From Azorhizobium caulinodans ORS 571 (GTDB taxonomy: Bacteria > Pseudomonadota > Alphaproteobacteria > Rhizobiales > Xanthobacteraceae), in assembly GCF_000010525.1 (NCBI RefSeq), contig NC_009937.1, positions 2,423,501 through 2,487,500 on the forward strand: a stretch of 64,000 nt of DNA. Direction: 5' to 3'. Position 1 is the stretch's first letter. Each line of letters begins with the position of its first letter. The notes under the pieces were generated by a model that was given only the letters and a program-made list of their open reading frames with translations, was not told the origin of the DNA and made no database searches. Made by a program: the position numbers and the translations under genes. This document shows positions 8,474-17,226 of the stretch, piece after piece.

Positions 8474-9379
8474 ATGAGTCTGAAAGCCCGCCTTGCGCAG
8501 GAGCGCGTCCTGCCCGCGCCGGGCATCTATGATGCCCTCACGGCTTCGCTCGCGGCCGCCGCCGGCTTCGAGGCCCTGTATCTCTCCGGCGCCGCCATTG
8601 CCTATACGCGCCTCGGGCGGCCGGACATCGGCCTCGTCTCCATGACCGAGGTGGCCGAGGTGATCGCACTGGTTCGCGACCGCGTGCCGACGCCAGTGAT
8701 TGTCGATGCGGACAATGGCTATGGCAACGCGCTGAACGTGCAGCGCACGGTGCGGACCTTCGAGCGGGCGGGCGCAAGCGCCCTCCAGCTTGAGGATCAG
8801 ACCATGCCCAAGCGCTGCGGCCATTTGCAGGACAAGAGCCTGATCAGCACCGCCGAGATGATCGGTAAGATCAAGGCCGCAGTGGACGCGCGGACCAGTG
8901 AGGAGACGCTCATCATCGCCCGAACCGATGCGGTGGCGGTGGAGGGCTTCGAGCCGGCCATCGAGCGCGCCCGGCTCTATGCGGAAGCCGGCGCGGACGT
9001 ACTGTTCGTGGAGGCGCCGCGCTCGCAGGACCAGCTTGCCGCCGTCACGCGGGCGCTGGGCAATGGCTTGCCCTTGCTCGTGAACATGGTGGAAGGCGGC
9101 GACACGCCGCTCGCGACCACCGAGGAACTGGGCGAGCTCGGCTTCAAGATCGTGATCTTCCCGGGCGGAATCGTGCGCGCGCTCGCCCGCACGGCGCAAG
9201 CCTATTACCGCTCGCTCTTCACCAATGGCAGCAACGAGCCGTTCCGCGAGCACATGTTCGATTTCTCCGCCCTCAACGGCCTCATCGGCACCGCCGACCT
9301 GCTGGCCCAAGGGCGTGAGTATGATGTCTTCGGCGCGGCTCTGGCCGATGCGCCGCTCACCAGGAAAGCCGCGCGATGA
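8474..9379 (+). CDS. Isocitrate lyase/phosphoenolpyruvate mutase family lyase
   Basis: 301-aa TIM-barrel enzyme of the ICL/PEPM superfamily, which cleaves or decarboxylates 2-hydroxy dicarboxylates using Mg2+. Motifs: PGIYDALTASLAAAAGFEALYLSGAAIA, VDADNGYGN (metal-binding Asp), LEDQTMPKRCGHL (the K-[KR]-CGH active-site loop) and IIARTDA. ATG 8474 is used; the upstream extension of the frame overlaps the previous gene and looks non-coding. Candidate activities include methylisocitrate or 2,3-dimethylmalate lyase and oxaloacetate decarboxylase. A LeuCD-like hydratase in the same cluster makes a hydratase-then-lyase route attractive. Confidence 0.88.
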   Translation: MSLKARLAQERVLPAPGIYDALTASLAAAAGFEALYLSGAAIAYTRLGRPDIGLVSMTEVAEVIALVRDRVPTPVIVDADNGYGNALNVQRTVRTFERAGASALQLEDQTMPKRCGHLQDKSLISTAEMIGKIKAAVDARTSEETLIIARTDAVAVEGFEPAIERARLYAEAGADVLFVEAPRSQDQLAAVTRALGNGLPLLVNMVEGGDTPLATTEELGELGFKIVIFPGGIVRALARTAQAYYRSLFTNGSNEPFREHMFDFSALNGLIGTADLLAQGREYDVFGAALADAPLTRKAAR

Positions 9380-11088
9380 CCGCCATCGACCCCGTCACAC
9401 TCGCCGTCCTGAAGGGGCGGCTGGAGCAGATCGCCGACGAGATGGATGCGACGCTCTACCGCTCCGCTTTCAATCCCATCATCGCCGAGGCCCGTGACGC
9501 CTGCCACGGCCTCTATCATGCGGAAACCGGCGACACGCTGGTGCAGGGCACCAAGGGCCTGCCGATCTTCGTGGGCGCGATGGCCTTCGCGGTGCGGGCG
9601 GTGATCGAGAAGGTGGCGCGCGACGGCGACCTCCAGCCGGGCGACAGCTTCCTGTTCAACGACCCCTATGCGGGCGGCACGCATCTGAACGATTTCCGCC
9701 TCGTGCGGCCGATCTTCCGGGGCGGCAAGCTCTATTGCTGGCTGGCCTCCGTGGGCCACTGGCTGGACATCGGCGGCAATGTCCCCGGCGGCTTCAACGC
9801 GCGGGCGACGGAGAGCTTCCAGGAAGGCGTGCGCATTCCGCCCGTGAAGCTGTTCAAGGCCGGCGTGCTCAATCACGACATCATCGAGATACTCTCGGCC
9901 AATTCCCGCGTGCCGGTCTCCAACTATGGCGACCTCAACGGCCAATTGAACGCGCTCGATCTCGGTGAGCGGCGGCTGGCGGAACTGCTCGACGCCTATG
10001 GCGAGAACATCGTGGCGCAGGCCTTCGATGCCTTCTCCGACCGCGCCGAGGCCATGATGCGCGCCGCCATCCGCGCCCTGCCGGACGGCATCTATTCGTT
10101 CGAGGATTATCTCGACAATGACGGCATCACGCCGGACCGCCTGACCATCGCCCTCGACCTGACGGTGGACGGCGAAAAGATGACGCTCGATTTCTCGCGC
10201 TCCTCCGCCCCCTGCGCAGGGCCGCTCAACATCGCCTATTCCACGGCGGCGGCCTGCTGCTATGTGGCGCTGAAGCACGTCTTCACCGACGTTCCGGCCA
10301 ATGCCGGGTGCCTCAGGCCCATCACCTTCGTCATCCCCGAGACGACGCTGCTGGGTGTGAAGCCGCCCAAGCCCGTGGGCGGCTATACGGAGACGATCCT
10401 GCGCGTCATCGGCGTCGTCTTCGGCGCGCTGGCCAAGGCTGACCCCGCCCGCGCCACGGCCGCGCCCTTCGGGACCATCAACGCCCTCTCGCTCGCCGGC
10501 CACCGGCCGGATGGATCGCGCTGGGTGATGTTCTCCTTCTTCGGCGGCGGCCTCGGCGGCAATCCGGAGAGCGATGGCCTCAGCCACGCCAACAACCCCA
10601 TTTCCATGGCCACCATTCCGCCGGCCGAGATTTTGGAAGCCGCCTATCCCGTGCTGTTCACCCAGTGGGCGCTGCGGCCGGATTCCGCTGGCGCTGGCGC
10701 CCATCGCGGCGGCCTCGGCGCGGTCTATGAGATCGAGCCGCTCACCGATGCGGATGTGTTTCTGCTCGGCGAGCGCGGCATCTATCCCCCCTTCGGGGTG
10801 GCTGGCGGCACGCCCGCCGCGCTGAACGTCTTCTCGTGGGAGACCGAGGATGGCGAGCGCTCGCCCCCGCTCGCCTCCAAGGTGACGGACGTGAAGGTGC
10901 GCGCCGGCCAGCGCGTGCGCCTGGAAACCCCCGGCGGTGGCGGCTACGGCGACCCCAAGGACCGCAAGCGCGAGGATGTGGAGCGCGATGTCCGGCAGGG
11001 CCTCGTGAGCGTTGAAGCCGCCCGCACCCTCTATGGCGTCGAGATCACGCCGGACACCACCATTCCGGCGCAGGGAGCAGCCGCATGA
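9376..11088 (+). CDS. hyuB: Hydantoinase B/oxoprolinase family protein
   Basis: 570-aa HyuB subunit. Recognisable stretches are LAVLKGRLEQIADEMDATLYRSAFNPIIAEARDACHGLYH, FLFNDPYAGGTHLNDFRLVRPIF, GHWLDIGGNVPGGF and the C-terminal glycine-rich loop TPGGGGYGDPKDR. With HyuA it forms ATP-dependent cyclic-amide hydrolases (N-methylhydantoinase, 5-oxoprolinase, acetone-carboxylase relatives). It overlaps the preceding and following genes by 4 nt each. Confidence 0.93.
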   Translation: MTAIDPVTLAVLKGRLEQIADEMDATLYRSAFNPIIAEARDACHGLYHAETGDTLVQGTKGLPIFVGAMAFAVRAVIEKVARDGDLQPGDSFLFNDPYAGGTHLNDFRLVRPIFRGGKLYCWLASVGHWLDIGGNVPGGFNARATESFQEGVRIPPVKLFKAGVLNHDIIEILSANSRVPVSNYGDLNGQLNALDLGERRLAELLDAYGENIVAQAFDAFSDRAEAMMRAAIRALPDGIYSFEDYLDNDGITPDRLTIALDLTVDGEKMTLDFSRSSAPCAGPLNIAYSTAAACCYVALKHVFTDVPANAGCLRPITFVIPETTLLGVKPPKPVGGYTETILRVIGVVFGALAKADPARATAAPFGTINALSLAGHRPDGSRWVMFSFFGGGLGGNPESDGLSHANNPISMATIPPAEILEAAYPVLFTQWALRPDSAGAGAHRGGLGAVYEIEPLTDADVFLLGERGIYPPFGVAGGTPAALNVFSWETEDGERSPPLASKVTDVKVRAGQRVRLETPGGGGYGDPKDRKREDVERDVRQGLVSVEAARTLYGVEITPDTTIPAQGAAA

Positions 11089-13166
11089 ACGCCCATACCG
11101 CAACCCCTGAGGCCAAGCCCGCGCCGGTGGTCGGCGTGGATGTGGGCGGCACCTTCACCGACCTCTTCTTCTTCGATGCCGCCGCCGGCCGCTTCCGCAC
11201 CGCCAAGGTGCCGTCCAATCGCGGCGACGAGGCCGTGGGCTTCCTGGAAGGGCTGAAGACCTTCGGCCCGGTGGCCCAGCTCGGCTCCATCGTCCACGGC
11301 ACCACGGTGGGCACCAATGCTCTTCTGGAGCGCAAGGGCGCGCGCACGGCGCTCATCACCACGCGCGGCTTCCGCGATGTGCTGGAGATGCGCCGCCGCG
11401 ACCGCCTGCACACGTGGGGCCTATGGGGCGATTTCGTGCCCGTCATTCCCCGCGACATGCGCTTCGAGGTGAGCGAGCGCGTGCTGGCGGACGGCTCCGT
11501 GCGCACGGCCCTCGATATCGAGGAAGTAAAGGCGGCCACCAAGGCGGCGTTGGCGCAGGGCGCGGAGGCGATCGCCATCGTCTTCATCAATGCCTATGCC
11601 AATCCCGCACATGAGCTGGCGGCTCTGGAGGCGGTCCGGGCCCTGTGGCCGAACGAGAACATCGCCTGCTCGGCGCAGATCCTGCCCGAGATCCGCGAGT
11701 TCGAGCGCACCTCCACCACGGCACTCAATGCCTATCTCCAGCCGGTGGTGGGCAGCTATCTGAAGAAGCTCGACGACGCGCTGGTGGGCGAGGGCTTCAC
11801 GGGTCGCTTCCACATCGTGCAGTCGAGCGGCGGCGTCATGTCCACCGTCACCGCCCGCAAGCTGCCGGTGCGCACCGCGCTCTCCGGCCCTGCGGCGGGC
11901 GTCATCGCGGCGGCGGCCATTGCGGAAGCCGCGGGCTATCCGGATATCATCACTGGCGATCTCGGGGGCACCTCGTTTGACGTGTCGCTGGTGGCCGGCG
12001 GCAAGACGGCGCTGGCGGCACAGACCACCATCGACTTCGGCCTCGTCATCCGCACGCCGATGATCGAGATCACCACCATCGGCGCCGGCGGCGGCTCCAT
12101 CGCTTATGTGGATGCCGGCGGCATGTTGCAGGTGGGGCCTGAGAGCGCCGGCTCCCGGCCCGGCCCGGTGGCCTATGGGCAGGGCAACACCCGCCCGACG
12201 CTCACCGATGCCAACATCGTGCTCGGCCGCATCAATGCGGAGCGGCCCATCGGCGGCAAGCTGGCGCGGCTCGACGTGGAGGCGGCGAAGGCGGCCATTG
12301 ACACTCATGTGGCCAAGCCCCTCGGCCTCGGCGTCATGGAAGCGGCGGAAGCCATCGTCCGCATCGCCGACGGGCGGATGGCGGGCGCCATCCGCCTCGT
12401 CTCCATCGAGCGCGGGCATGATCCGGCGACCTTCGCGGCCGTGCCCTTCGGTGGCGGCGGTGCACTCCATGCGGGCGCGCTCATCAAGGATGTGGGCCTC
12501 AAGGCGGCGCTGGTGCCGCGCTATCCGGGCGTCACCTCGGCGCTGGGCTGTGTGATCGCCGACATCCGCCACGATCAGGTGCAGACGGTGAATCTCACCG
12601 TGGATGCCCTCGATCCCGTGGCGCTCGACGCCCGCATGGTGGAGGAAGCCGCCGCCGCCCGCGCGGTGGTGGAGGCCGCAGGCCTTGCGGTGGAGCGCAT
12701 CGACACCGTGTTCGAGCTGGACATGCACTATGTCGGCCAGACGCACACGGTCTCCGTGCCGCTGCCCGTCGAGGTGGAGAACGGCACCACGGGCATCGAC
12801 CGGGCGACCATCGCGACCGCTTTCGATGCCGCCTATCAGGCCTCCTTCAGCCGCCTGCTGCCCGGCGTGCCGGCCAAGATCGTGAACCTGCGCACCGCCG
12901 CCATCGGCCGTCGTCCGCACTTCGATCTCAAGGCGTTGGCGCCGGAGGCCGGGGCGACGGTGGACGGCGCCAGGCGCGGTTCGCGGCCGGTCTGGTTCGC
13001 CGGAGCCTGGCACGAGGCGCAGGTCTTCGCCCGTCTCGAACTGCCGGTGGGCGCGACCATTCCCGGTCCCGCCGTTCTGGAGCAGCCCGACGCCACGACG
13101 CTGGTCGACCCCGATCTCGTCGCTCGCGTCGATGCGCTGGGCAACGTCATCGTGGAGCGCGCGTGA
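11085..13166 (+). CDS. hyuA: Hydantoinase A/oxoprolinase family protein
   Basis: 693-aa ATP-binding HyuA subunit. The N-terminal phosphate-1-like loop is GVDVGGTFTDLFFFD, followed by HGTTVGTNALLERKGARTALITTRGFRDVLEMRR. A second actin-fold segment has GDLGGTSFDVSLV and IGAGGGSIAYVDAGG. Length and domain order match ATP-dependent N-methylhydantoinase/oxoprolinase alpha chains. HyuB precedes HyuA here. The partner isochorismatase-fold gene directly downstream resembles operons in which a carbamoyl or amide product is then hydrolysed. Confidence 0.93.
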   Translation: MNAHTATPEAKPAPVVGVDVGGTFTDLFFFDAAAGRFRTAKVPSNRGDEAVGFLEGLKTFGPVAQLGSIVHGTTVGTNALLERKGARTALITTRGFRDVLEMRRRDRLHTWGLWGDFVPVIPRDMRFEVSERVLADGSVRTALDIEEVKAATKAALAQGAEAIAIVFINAYANPAHELAALEAVRALWPNENIACSAQILPEIREFERTSTTALNAYLQPVVGSYLKKLDDALVGEGFTGRFHIVQSSGGVMSTVTARKLPVRTALSGPAAGVIAAAAIAEAAGYPDIITGDLGGTSFDVSLVAGGKTALAAQTTIDFGLVIRTPMIEITTIGAGGGSIAYVDAGGMLQVGPESAGSRPGPVAYGQGNTRPTLTDANIVLGRINAERPIGGKLARLDVEAAKAAIDTHVAKPLGLGVMEAAEAIVRIADGRMAGAIRLVSIERGHDPATFAAVPFGGGGALHAGALIKDVGLKAALVPRYPGVTSALGCVIADIRHDQVQTVNLTVDALDPVALDARMVEEAAAARAVVEAAGLAVERIDTVFELDMHYVGQTHTVSVPLPVEVENGTTGIDRATIATAFDAAYQASFSRLLPGVPAKIVNLRTAAIGRRPHFDLKALAPEAGATVDGARRGSRPVWFAGAWHEAQVFARLELPVGATIPGPAVLEQPDATTLVDPDLVARVDALGNVIVERA

Positions 13167-13777
13167 TGCACGAAGCCATCCCGTTCTCACAGACGGCGCT
13201 GGTGCTCGTCGATCTCCAGAACGACTTCATCGACCCGAAGGGCGCCTATGGAAGGGCGGGGCAGGGGGCGGCGGCCATCGCCGCCCTTCCCGATCGGCTG
13301 GCGCCACTGGCGGATGCCATGCGGGCGAAGGGCGGGTGGATCGTCTCCACCCATTTCACGCTCGTCCCCGCCAAGGGTGGCGAACCGCTGATCTCGCCGC
13401 ATCTCAAGGAATTGCGGCCCTTCCTCGCCAAGGGCGACTTCCTGCCGGGAAGCTGGGGCCACCAACTGGTGGATCGCCTCGGGCCGTCTGATCTGTCGGT
13501 GGAGAAGATCGCCTATTCGGCCTTCTACATGACGCGGCTCGAGTGGGTGCTGCGGAAGTGCGACATCCGCCGGCTCATCGTCGGCGGCATCGTCACCAAT
13601 GGCGGCGTCGCCTCGACCGTGCGCGATGCCCATGTGCGGGACTTCGACGTGAGCGTGCTCTCCGACGGCAGCGCCGCTTTCTCGGACGAGGTGCACCAGA
13701 CCGCCATCGCAGCGCTGAAGCCGGTCTGCACGGTTACGACTATTGCCGAGGTGATGGGTGAGGTCGGTGCGGCCTGA
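13166..13777 (+). CDS. Isochorismatase-fold hydrolase lacking the usual catalytic Cys
   Basis: 203 aa from ATG 13166 (GTGATG overlap with hyuA). The fold is shown by ALVLVDLQNDFIDPKGAYGR (catalytic Asp) and IVGGIVTNGGVASTVRDAHVRDFDVSVLSDG. In cysteine hydrolases of this family the motif reads T-D/N-x-C-V; here it is TNGGV, so the nucleophile position is Gly, as in EntB/PhzD-type isochorismatases. It may therefore catalyse non-amide chemistry or be non-catalytic. Context (last gene of the hyu operon) would otherwise suggest an N-carbamoyl amide hydrolase. Confidence 0.85.
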   Translation: MHEAIPFSQTALVLVDLQNDFIDPKGAYGRAGQGAAAIAALPDRLAPLADAMRAKGGWIVSTHFTLVPAKGGEPLISPHLKELRPFLAKGDFLPGSWGHQLVDRLGPSDLSVEKIAYSAFYMTRLEWVLRKCDIRRLIVGGIVTNGGVASTVRDAHVRDFDVSVLSDGSAAFSDEVHQTAIAALKPVCTVTTIAEVMGEVGAA

Positions 13778-13781
13778 AAGG

Positions 13782-15017
13782 TCAGGGCTTCCGGTCCCGG
13801 ACATGCTCCGGACGGAAGCCCAGCCCTACCAACCGCCCCGCGAGATGAGCGAGCAGCGGCCAGCGGGCAATGGTGCGCACGAAGGCGGGCGGGCCTGAAG
13901 ACCGGCGGGCGTCCGTCTCGCGCTTGCGCCGGTCCTTCTGCATCATCAGCTGGAGCTTCTGCGTCGCCTTGGTCGGGAAGGTCCGGCGCTTCTGCACGGC
14001 GGCGAGCGCCGCCTCATCCACGGCGCCCTTGAGCAGCGGCGCGGTGAGGATGTTGGCCGCCGCTACCGCATCCTGAATGGCGAGGTTCACGCCCACGCCG
14101 CCAATGGGCGACATGGCGTGCGCGGCGTCGCCGATGCACAGCAGCCCCGGCTTCCACCATTGCGTCAGCCGGTCGATGCGCACCTGAAGCAGCGAAACGT
14201 CCGTCCAGTCCCGCACCTCGTCCATGCGGGAGGCGGGCAGGGGAGAGACGGCCGCCACCGTCGCCCGGAAGGCGTCGAGCCCGGCGCGCTTCACTTCGTC
14301 GAAACTGCCCTTCTTCAGCACATAGCCGCACTGCCAATAGTCGCCCCGGTCGATCATCACGAACCCTTGCCGGGGGCCGGCGTGACCCATGGTGTAGGGC
14401 GGATCGTCGCTCTGACGGGACAGCTTCATCCACAGCACATCGCGCGGACTGCCGAATGCCTCCACCGCGAGCCCGGCCTTCGCCCGCACCCGCGAATGGC
14501 GCCCGTCGGCCGCCACCACGAGACCAGCCCTTATCTCCATGGGGGCGCCATCACAGGTGGCCCTGAGGCCCACCACGCGCCCGTTCTCCTCGATGAGGTC
14601 CTCCACGGCGGTGGACATGAGCAACTGGAACGAGGGATAGCGCGCCGCCTGGCGCGCCACATAATCGAGAAAATCCCACTGCGGCATGAAGGCGATGAAG
14701 CGGCAGCGGGTGGGCAGGCGGGAGAAATCGGCGAGCGTCACATCCGTGCCGCCGATCTCCGCATGAAGCTTCGGCGCCTGTGTATGCGGCAGCTTCAGCA
14801 GGCCCTCCAGAAGGCCGATCTCGTGCATCACCTCCAGCGTGGAGGGGTGGATGGTGTCGCCCCGGAAATCCCGCAGGAAATCCTTGTGCTTCTCGAGGAC
14901 GATGACCTCGACGCCCGCCCGCGCCAGCAGCAGCCCGAGCATGAGCCCGGCTGGCCCCGCCCCCACGATGGCGCAGCGGGCGGTAAAGACGGTGGGGCAG
15001 GGAAGGGGATCGGTCAT
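13782..15017 (-). CDS. FAD-dependent monooxygenase (UbiH/PHBH-like)
   Basis: Class A flavoprotein hydroxylase of about 411 aa from the Met at 15017. It has the Rossmann motif CAIVGAGPAGLMLGLLLARAGVEVIVLEKH near the N-terminus, the DG-type motif VVAADGRHSRVRAKAGL, and the second FAD motif LLCIGDAAHAMSPIGGVGVNLAIQDAVAAANIL. Such enzymes hydroxylate aromatic or quinone rings with NAD(P)H and O2. It converges with the hyu operon, 4 bases from the isochorismatase stop, and diverges from the YcaC-like gene. An upstream in-frame Met at 15053 is possible but less likely. Confidence 0.9.
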   Translation of the reverse strand: MTDPLPCPTVFTARCAIVGAGPAGLMLGLLLARAGVEVIVLEKHKDFLRDFRGDTIHPSTLEVMHEIGLLEGLLKLPHTQAPKLHAEIGGTDVTLADFSRLPTRCRFIAFMPQWDFLDYVARQAARYPSFQLLMSTAVEDLIEENGRVVGLRATCDGAPMEIRAGLVVAADGRHSRVRAKAGLAVEAFGSPRDVLWMKLSRQSDDPPYTMGHAGPRQGFVMIDRGDYWQCGYVLKKGSFDEVKRAGLDAFRATVAAVSPLPASRMDEVRDWTDVSLLQVRIDRLTQWWKPGLLCIGDAAHAMSPIGGVGVNLAIQDAVAAANILTAPLLKGAVDEAALAAVQKRRTFPTKATQKLQLMMQKDRRKRETDARRSSGPPAFVRTIARWPLLAHLAGRLVGLGFRPEHVRDRKP

Positions 15018-15200
15018 GCGGCGCAAGATGGCCTCTGTCTGCGGGGCCCGCAACTGGCCCTATGGCCCGTTGGGCTGATCGGCGAAGTCGCCCGCTCGCC
15101 GCTTCGGTCTGTTGAACGAAACGACCCGCGCCGGATGCGGCACGGTTCAAGACCGGAAGGGATGTCGGAGGTCATGGTTTCCCGGAAAGGGAGACGCTTC

Positions 15201-15827
15201 ATGACCCCATCCCCCCTGATCGAACCCGCGCAGTGCGCGCTCATCCTCGTCGACCAGCAGGCCGGTCTGGCCTTCGCCTCCGGATCTGCGGATGCGCAGA
15301 TGCTGCGCAACAACGGCCTTGCCGCGGCAAAGACCGCCGTCGCCTTCGGCCTGCCGATCGTCGTCTCCACCTCGGCAAGCAAGGTCTATAGCGGGCCGCT
15401 CATGCCCGCCTTTCGCGCCGTGCTGCCCGATGTGGCACCCATCGAGCGTCGAAACATGAACTTGTGGGAAGATGAGGCCGCCCATGCTGCGGTCGTCGCC
15501 ACCGGCCGCAAGACGCTCATCTTCGCCGGGCTTCTGGCGGAGGCGTGCATCAGCTTTCCCGTGCTCTCCGCTCTCGCCGACGGCTACCGCGTGTTCGTGG
15601 TGGCCGACGCCTGCGGCGGACTGACGGCGACGAGCCACGATCTGGCGCTCCGGCGTCTTGAGGCGGCGGGCGCGACCCTCACCTCCTGGCTTCAGATGCT
15701 GCTCGAACTCCAGCGCGACTGGACCCGCCACGACACCTATGAAGCCGCGCGCGCCATCGTCGTGGAGCATGGCGGAGGCTACGGCACGGGCCTCGCCTAT
15801 GCGCGGGACATGATCAAGCCGGCCTGA
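15201..15827 (+). CDS. YcaC-type isochorismatase-family hydrolase
   Basis: 208 aa. ALILVDQQAGLAF supplies the conserved Asp and IFAGLLAEACISFPVLSALADGYRVFVVADACGG carries the conserved Cys in the YcaC arrangement (E-x-C-x-x-F-P). Unlike the other isochorismatase-fold protein in this window, the nucleophile is present. ATG 15201 follows a purine-rich site (AAAGGGAG). The product is a predicted cytoplasmic amide or carbamate hydrolase with unknown substrate. It is divergent from the FAD monooxygenase. Confidence 0.88.
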   Translation: MTPSPLIEPAQCALILVDQQAGLAFASGSADAQMLRNNGLAAAKTAVAFGLPIVVSTSASKVYSGPLMPAFRAVLPDVAPIERRNMNLWEDEAAHAAVVATGRKTLIFAGLLAEACISFPVLSALADGYRVFVVADACGGLTATSHDLALRRLEAAGATLTSWLQMLLELQRDWTRHDTYEAARAIVVEHGGGYGTGLAYARDMIKPA

Positions 15828-15921
15828 TCCTCGCGTGCGGGTCCGGCGCCATCGCGCGGCGCCGGACGGCGCCCCCGGCCTGCCCCCCTATCCATCATCC
15901 CGATCCTGTGGAGAGCCTCCT

Positions 15922-16626
15922 ATGACTGACGCCGCAATCCGACCGACCGTCGTTCTCGTGCACGGAGCCTGGGCGGACGCCTCGAGCTGGCGCGCCGTGA
16001 TCCGTCTCCTGCAGCAGCGGGGCATCGACGTGGTGGCGGTTCAGAACCCCACCACCTCGCTTGATGCCGATGTCGCCGCGACCCGCTTGACCCTCGACAG
16101 TATCGCAGGGCCGGTCGTGCTCGCGGGCCATAGCTGGGGCGGTACCGTCATCAGCGAAGCTGGCAACGACCCGAAGGTGAAGGCATTGGTCTATGTGGCA
16201 GCCTTCGCGCCGGATGCCGGCCAGTCCACGGGCGATCAGGTGCGGGCGCATGCGGCCCCTCCCGGGCTCGGCGGCGTCGTGCCCTTCGGCGAGCACTTCC
16301 TGAAGATGAGCCCGGAAAGCTGGATCGCCAACGTGGCGCAGGATCTGCCGGAGGAAGAGGCCCGCATCCTTGCGGCCGTCCAGACCCCGCTCGCGCTCGT
16401 CACCTTCGAGGACAAGGTGAAGACCCCCGCCTGGAAGGACCGTCCGTGCTGGTACGTCCTGTCGACGCAGGACCGCGCCGTCAGCGTCGATCTTCAGCGC
16501 GCGCTCAGCACACAGCTCAAGGCCCGGACCGTCGAGCTGCCGGCGAGCCACATGTCCCTCATGTCCCACCCCGAGGCCGTCGCCGGGGCGATCCAGGAGG
16601 CGATGGCGGCGGTGTCTGCGGCCTAG
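15922..16626 (+). CDS. Alpha/beta-fold hydrolase (esterase-like)
   Basis: 234 aa from ATG 15922 (site GGAGAG upstream). It shows the oxyanion-hole motif LVHGAWADASSW near the N-terminus, the nucleophile elbow GHSWGGTVIS and a C-terminal catalytic His in PASHMSLMSHPEAVAG. These are features of the small EstC/RsbQ-like hydrolase group. It is probably cytoplasmic, as no signal peptide is seen. It is the last chromosomal gene before the prophage, which starts 262 bases downstream. Confidence 0.9.
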   Translation: MTDAAIRPTVVLVHGAWADASSWRAVIRLLQQRGIDVVAVQNPTTSLDADVAATRLTLDSIAGPVVLAGHSWGGTVISEAGNDPKVKALVYVAAFAPDAGQSTGDQVRAHAAPPGLGGVVPFGEHFLKMSPESWIANVAQDLPEEEARILAAVQTPLALVTFEDKVKTPAWKDRPCWYVLSTQDRAVSVDLQRALSTQLKARTVELPASHMSLMSHPEAVAGAIQEAMAAVSAA

Positions 16627-16665
16627 ATCAGGAAGGCGCCGGACAAGCTTGCGACTCGCGCTTCA

Positions 16666-16696
16666 CGTCCCGTCGTCGCACATGTTCGACGGGACG
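16666..16696 (+). terminator. Stem-loop after the alpha/beta hydrolase gene
   Basis: CGTCCCGTCG (16666-16675) pairs perfectly with CGACGGGACG (16687-16696) around an 11-nt loop, 40 nt after the hydrolase stop. There is no T-run, so it is a candidate transcript end or stabiliser rather than a canonical intrinsic terminator. A second, longer-range inverted repeat (AGAGGATCG 16752-16760, CGATCCTCT 16800-16808) follows. I see no gene between the hydrolase and the prophage end. Confidence 0.5.
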
Positions 16697-16883
16697 GGGC
16701 TGTCTCACGGGCGGGGACGGCATCGACCTCCGTTCGGTGGCCGATGCCCCCAGAGGATCGACGTCCGTCGAAACACCTTCCGTCCAGTCCGGCAATCAGC
16801 GATCCTCTAGAGAAAGGGGCGCAGCGTCACGCCGTCTGCCGGTGCAGAGCGGGTGCTGTGGCGCGTGTTACGACAAACCGGCC

Positions 16884-16888
16884 CGACG
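16884..16888. repeat. 5-bp target-site duplication, left copy (CGACG)
   Basis: CGACG immediately precedes the left TG terminus and recurs immediately after the right CA terminus (63601-63605). A 5-bp duplication is the established signature of Mu-type transposition. Confidence 0.88.
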
Positions 16889-16892
16889 TGTG

Positions 16893-17081
16893 ACGCGCAG
16901 GATCGGGTGTCATCCGGGGCGATGTCGCGGGATTAGGCGGGATCTGCCGGGAATGGGCGGGAAGGCCTTGCGGTGAAAGGGACGGCGCGAGCGGCGCCTT
17001 CCGTGACCTGCGAAACGCGCCGCGCAGGATCAAATGTCATCCGGCCCGCCGTACTCCCGTCGCGCAAGATCGGATGTCACC
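16893..17081. repeat. Left-end transposase sites L1, L2, L3
   Basis: Three copies of a 22-bp site with core CGCGCARGATCGGATGTCA, all reading inward: L1 16893-16914, L2 17020-17041, L3 17060-17081. L1 to L2 is 127 bp and L2 to L3 is 40 bp, close to the Mu attL layout (one terminal site, then a distant pair). The same core appears inverted twice at the right end. They are predicted binding sites for the MuA-type transposase. Confidence 0.85.
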
Positions 17082-17226
17082 TCCGCGCCGCGAAGATATC
17101 CCCACACGGATCGCGAGTGGCCGCGGGTAGACTAGAGCAAAATCCGATCAGCGTGAATCGCTGAGGGATTCCCAAAGGGAGTGAAGTCTGATTCATGCTC
17201 GTTTCCGGCGAGGGGAGGCCGGTCAG

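Noticed and set aside
9205-11103. 632-aa open frame on the minus strand opposite hyuB
   Set aside because: Composition typical of reverse-frame shadow (His-, Arg- and Gly-rich), and it conflicts with an unambiguous HyuB.
14118-15200. Long N-terminal extension upstream of the YcaC-type hydrolase
   Set aside because: It is the reverse shadow of the FAD monooxygenase; the ATG at 15201 has a ribosome site and gives a full-length family member.
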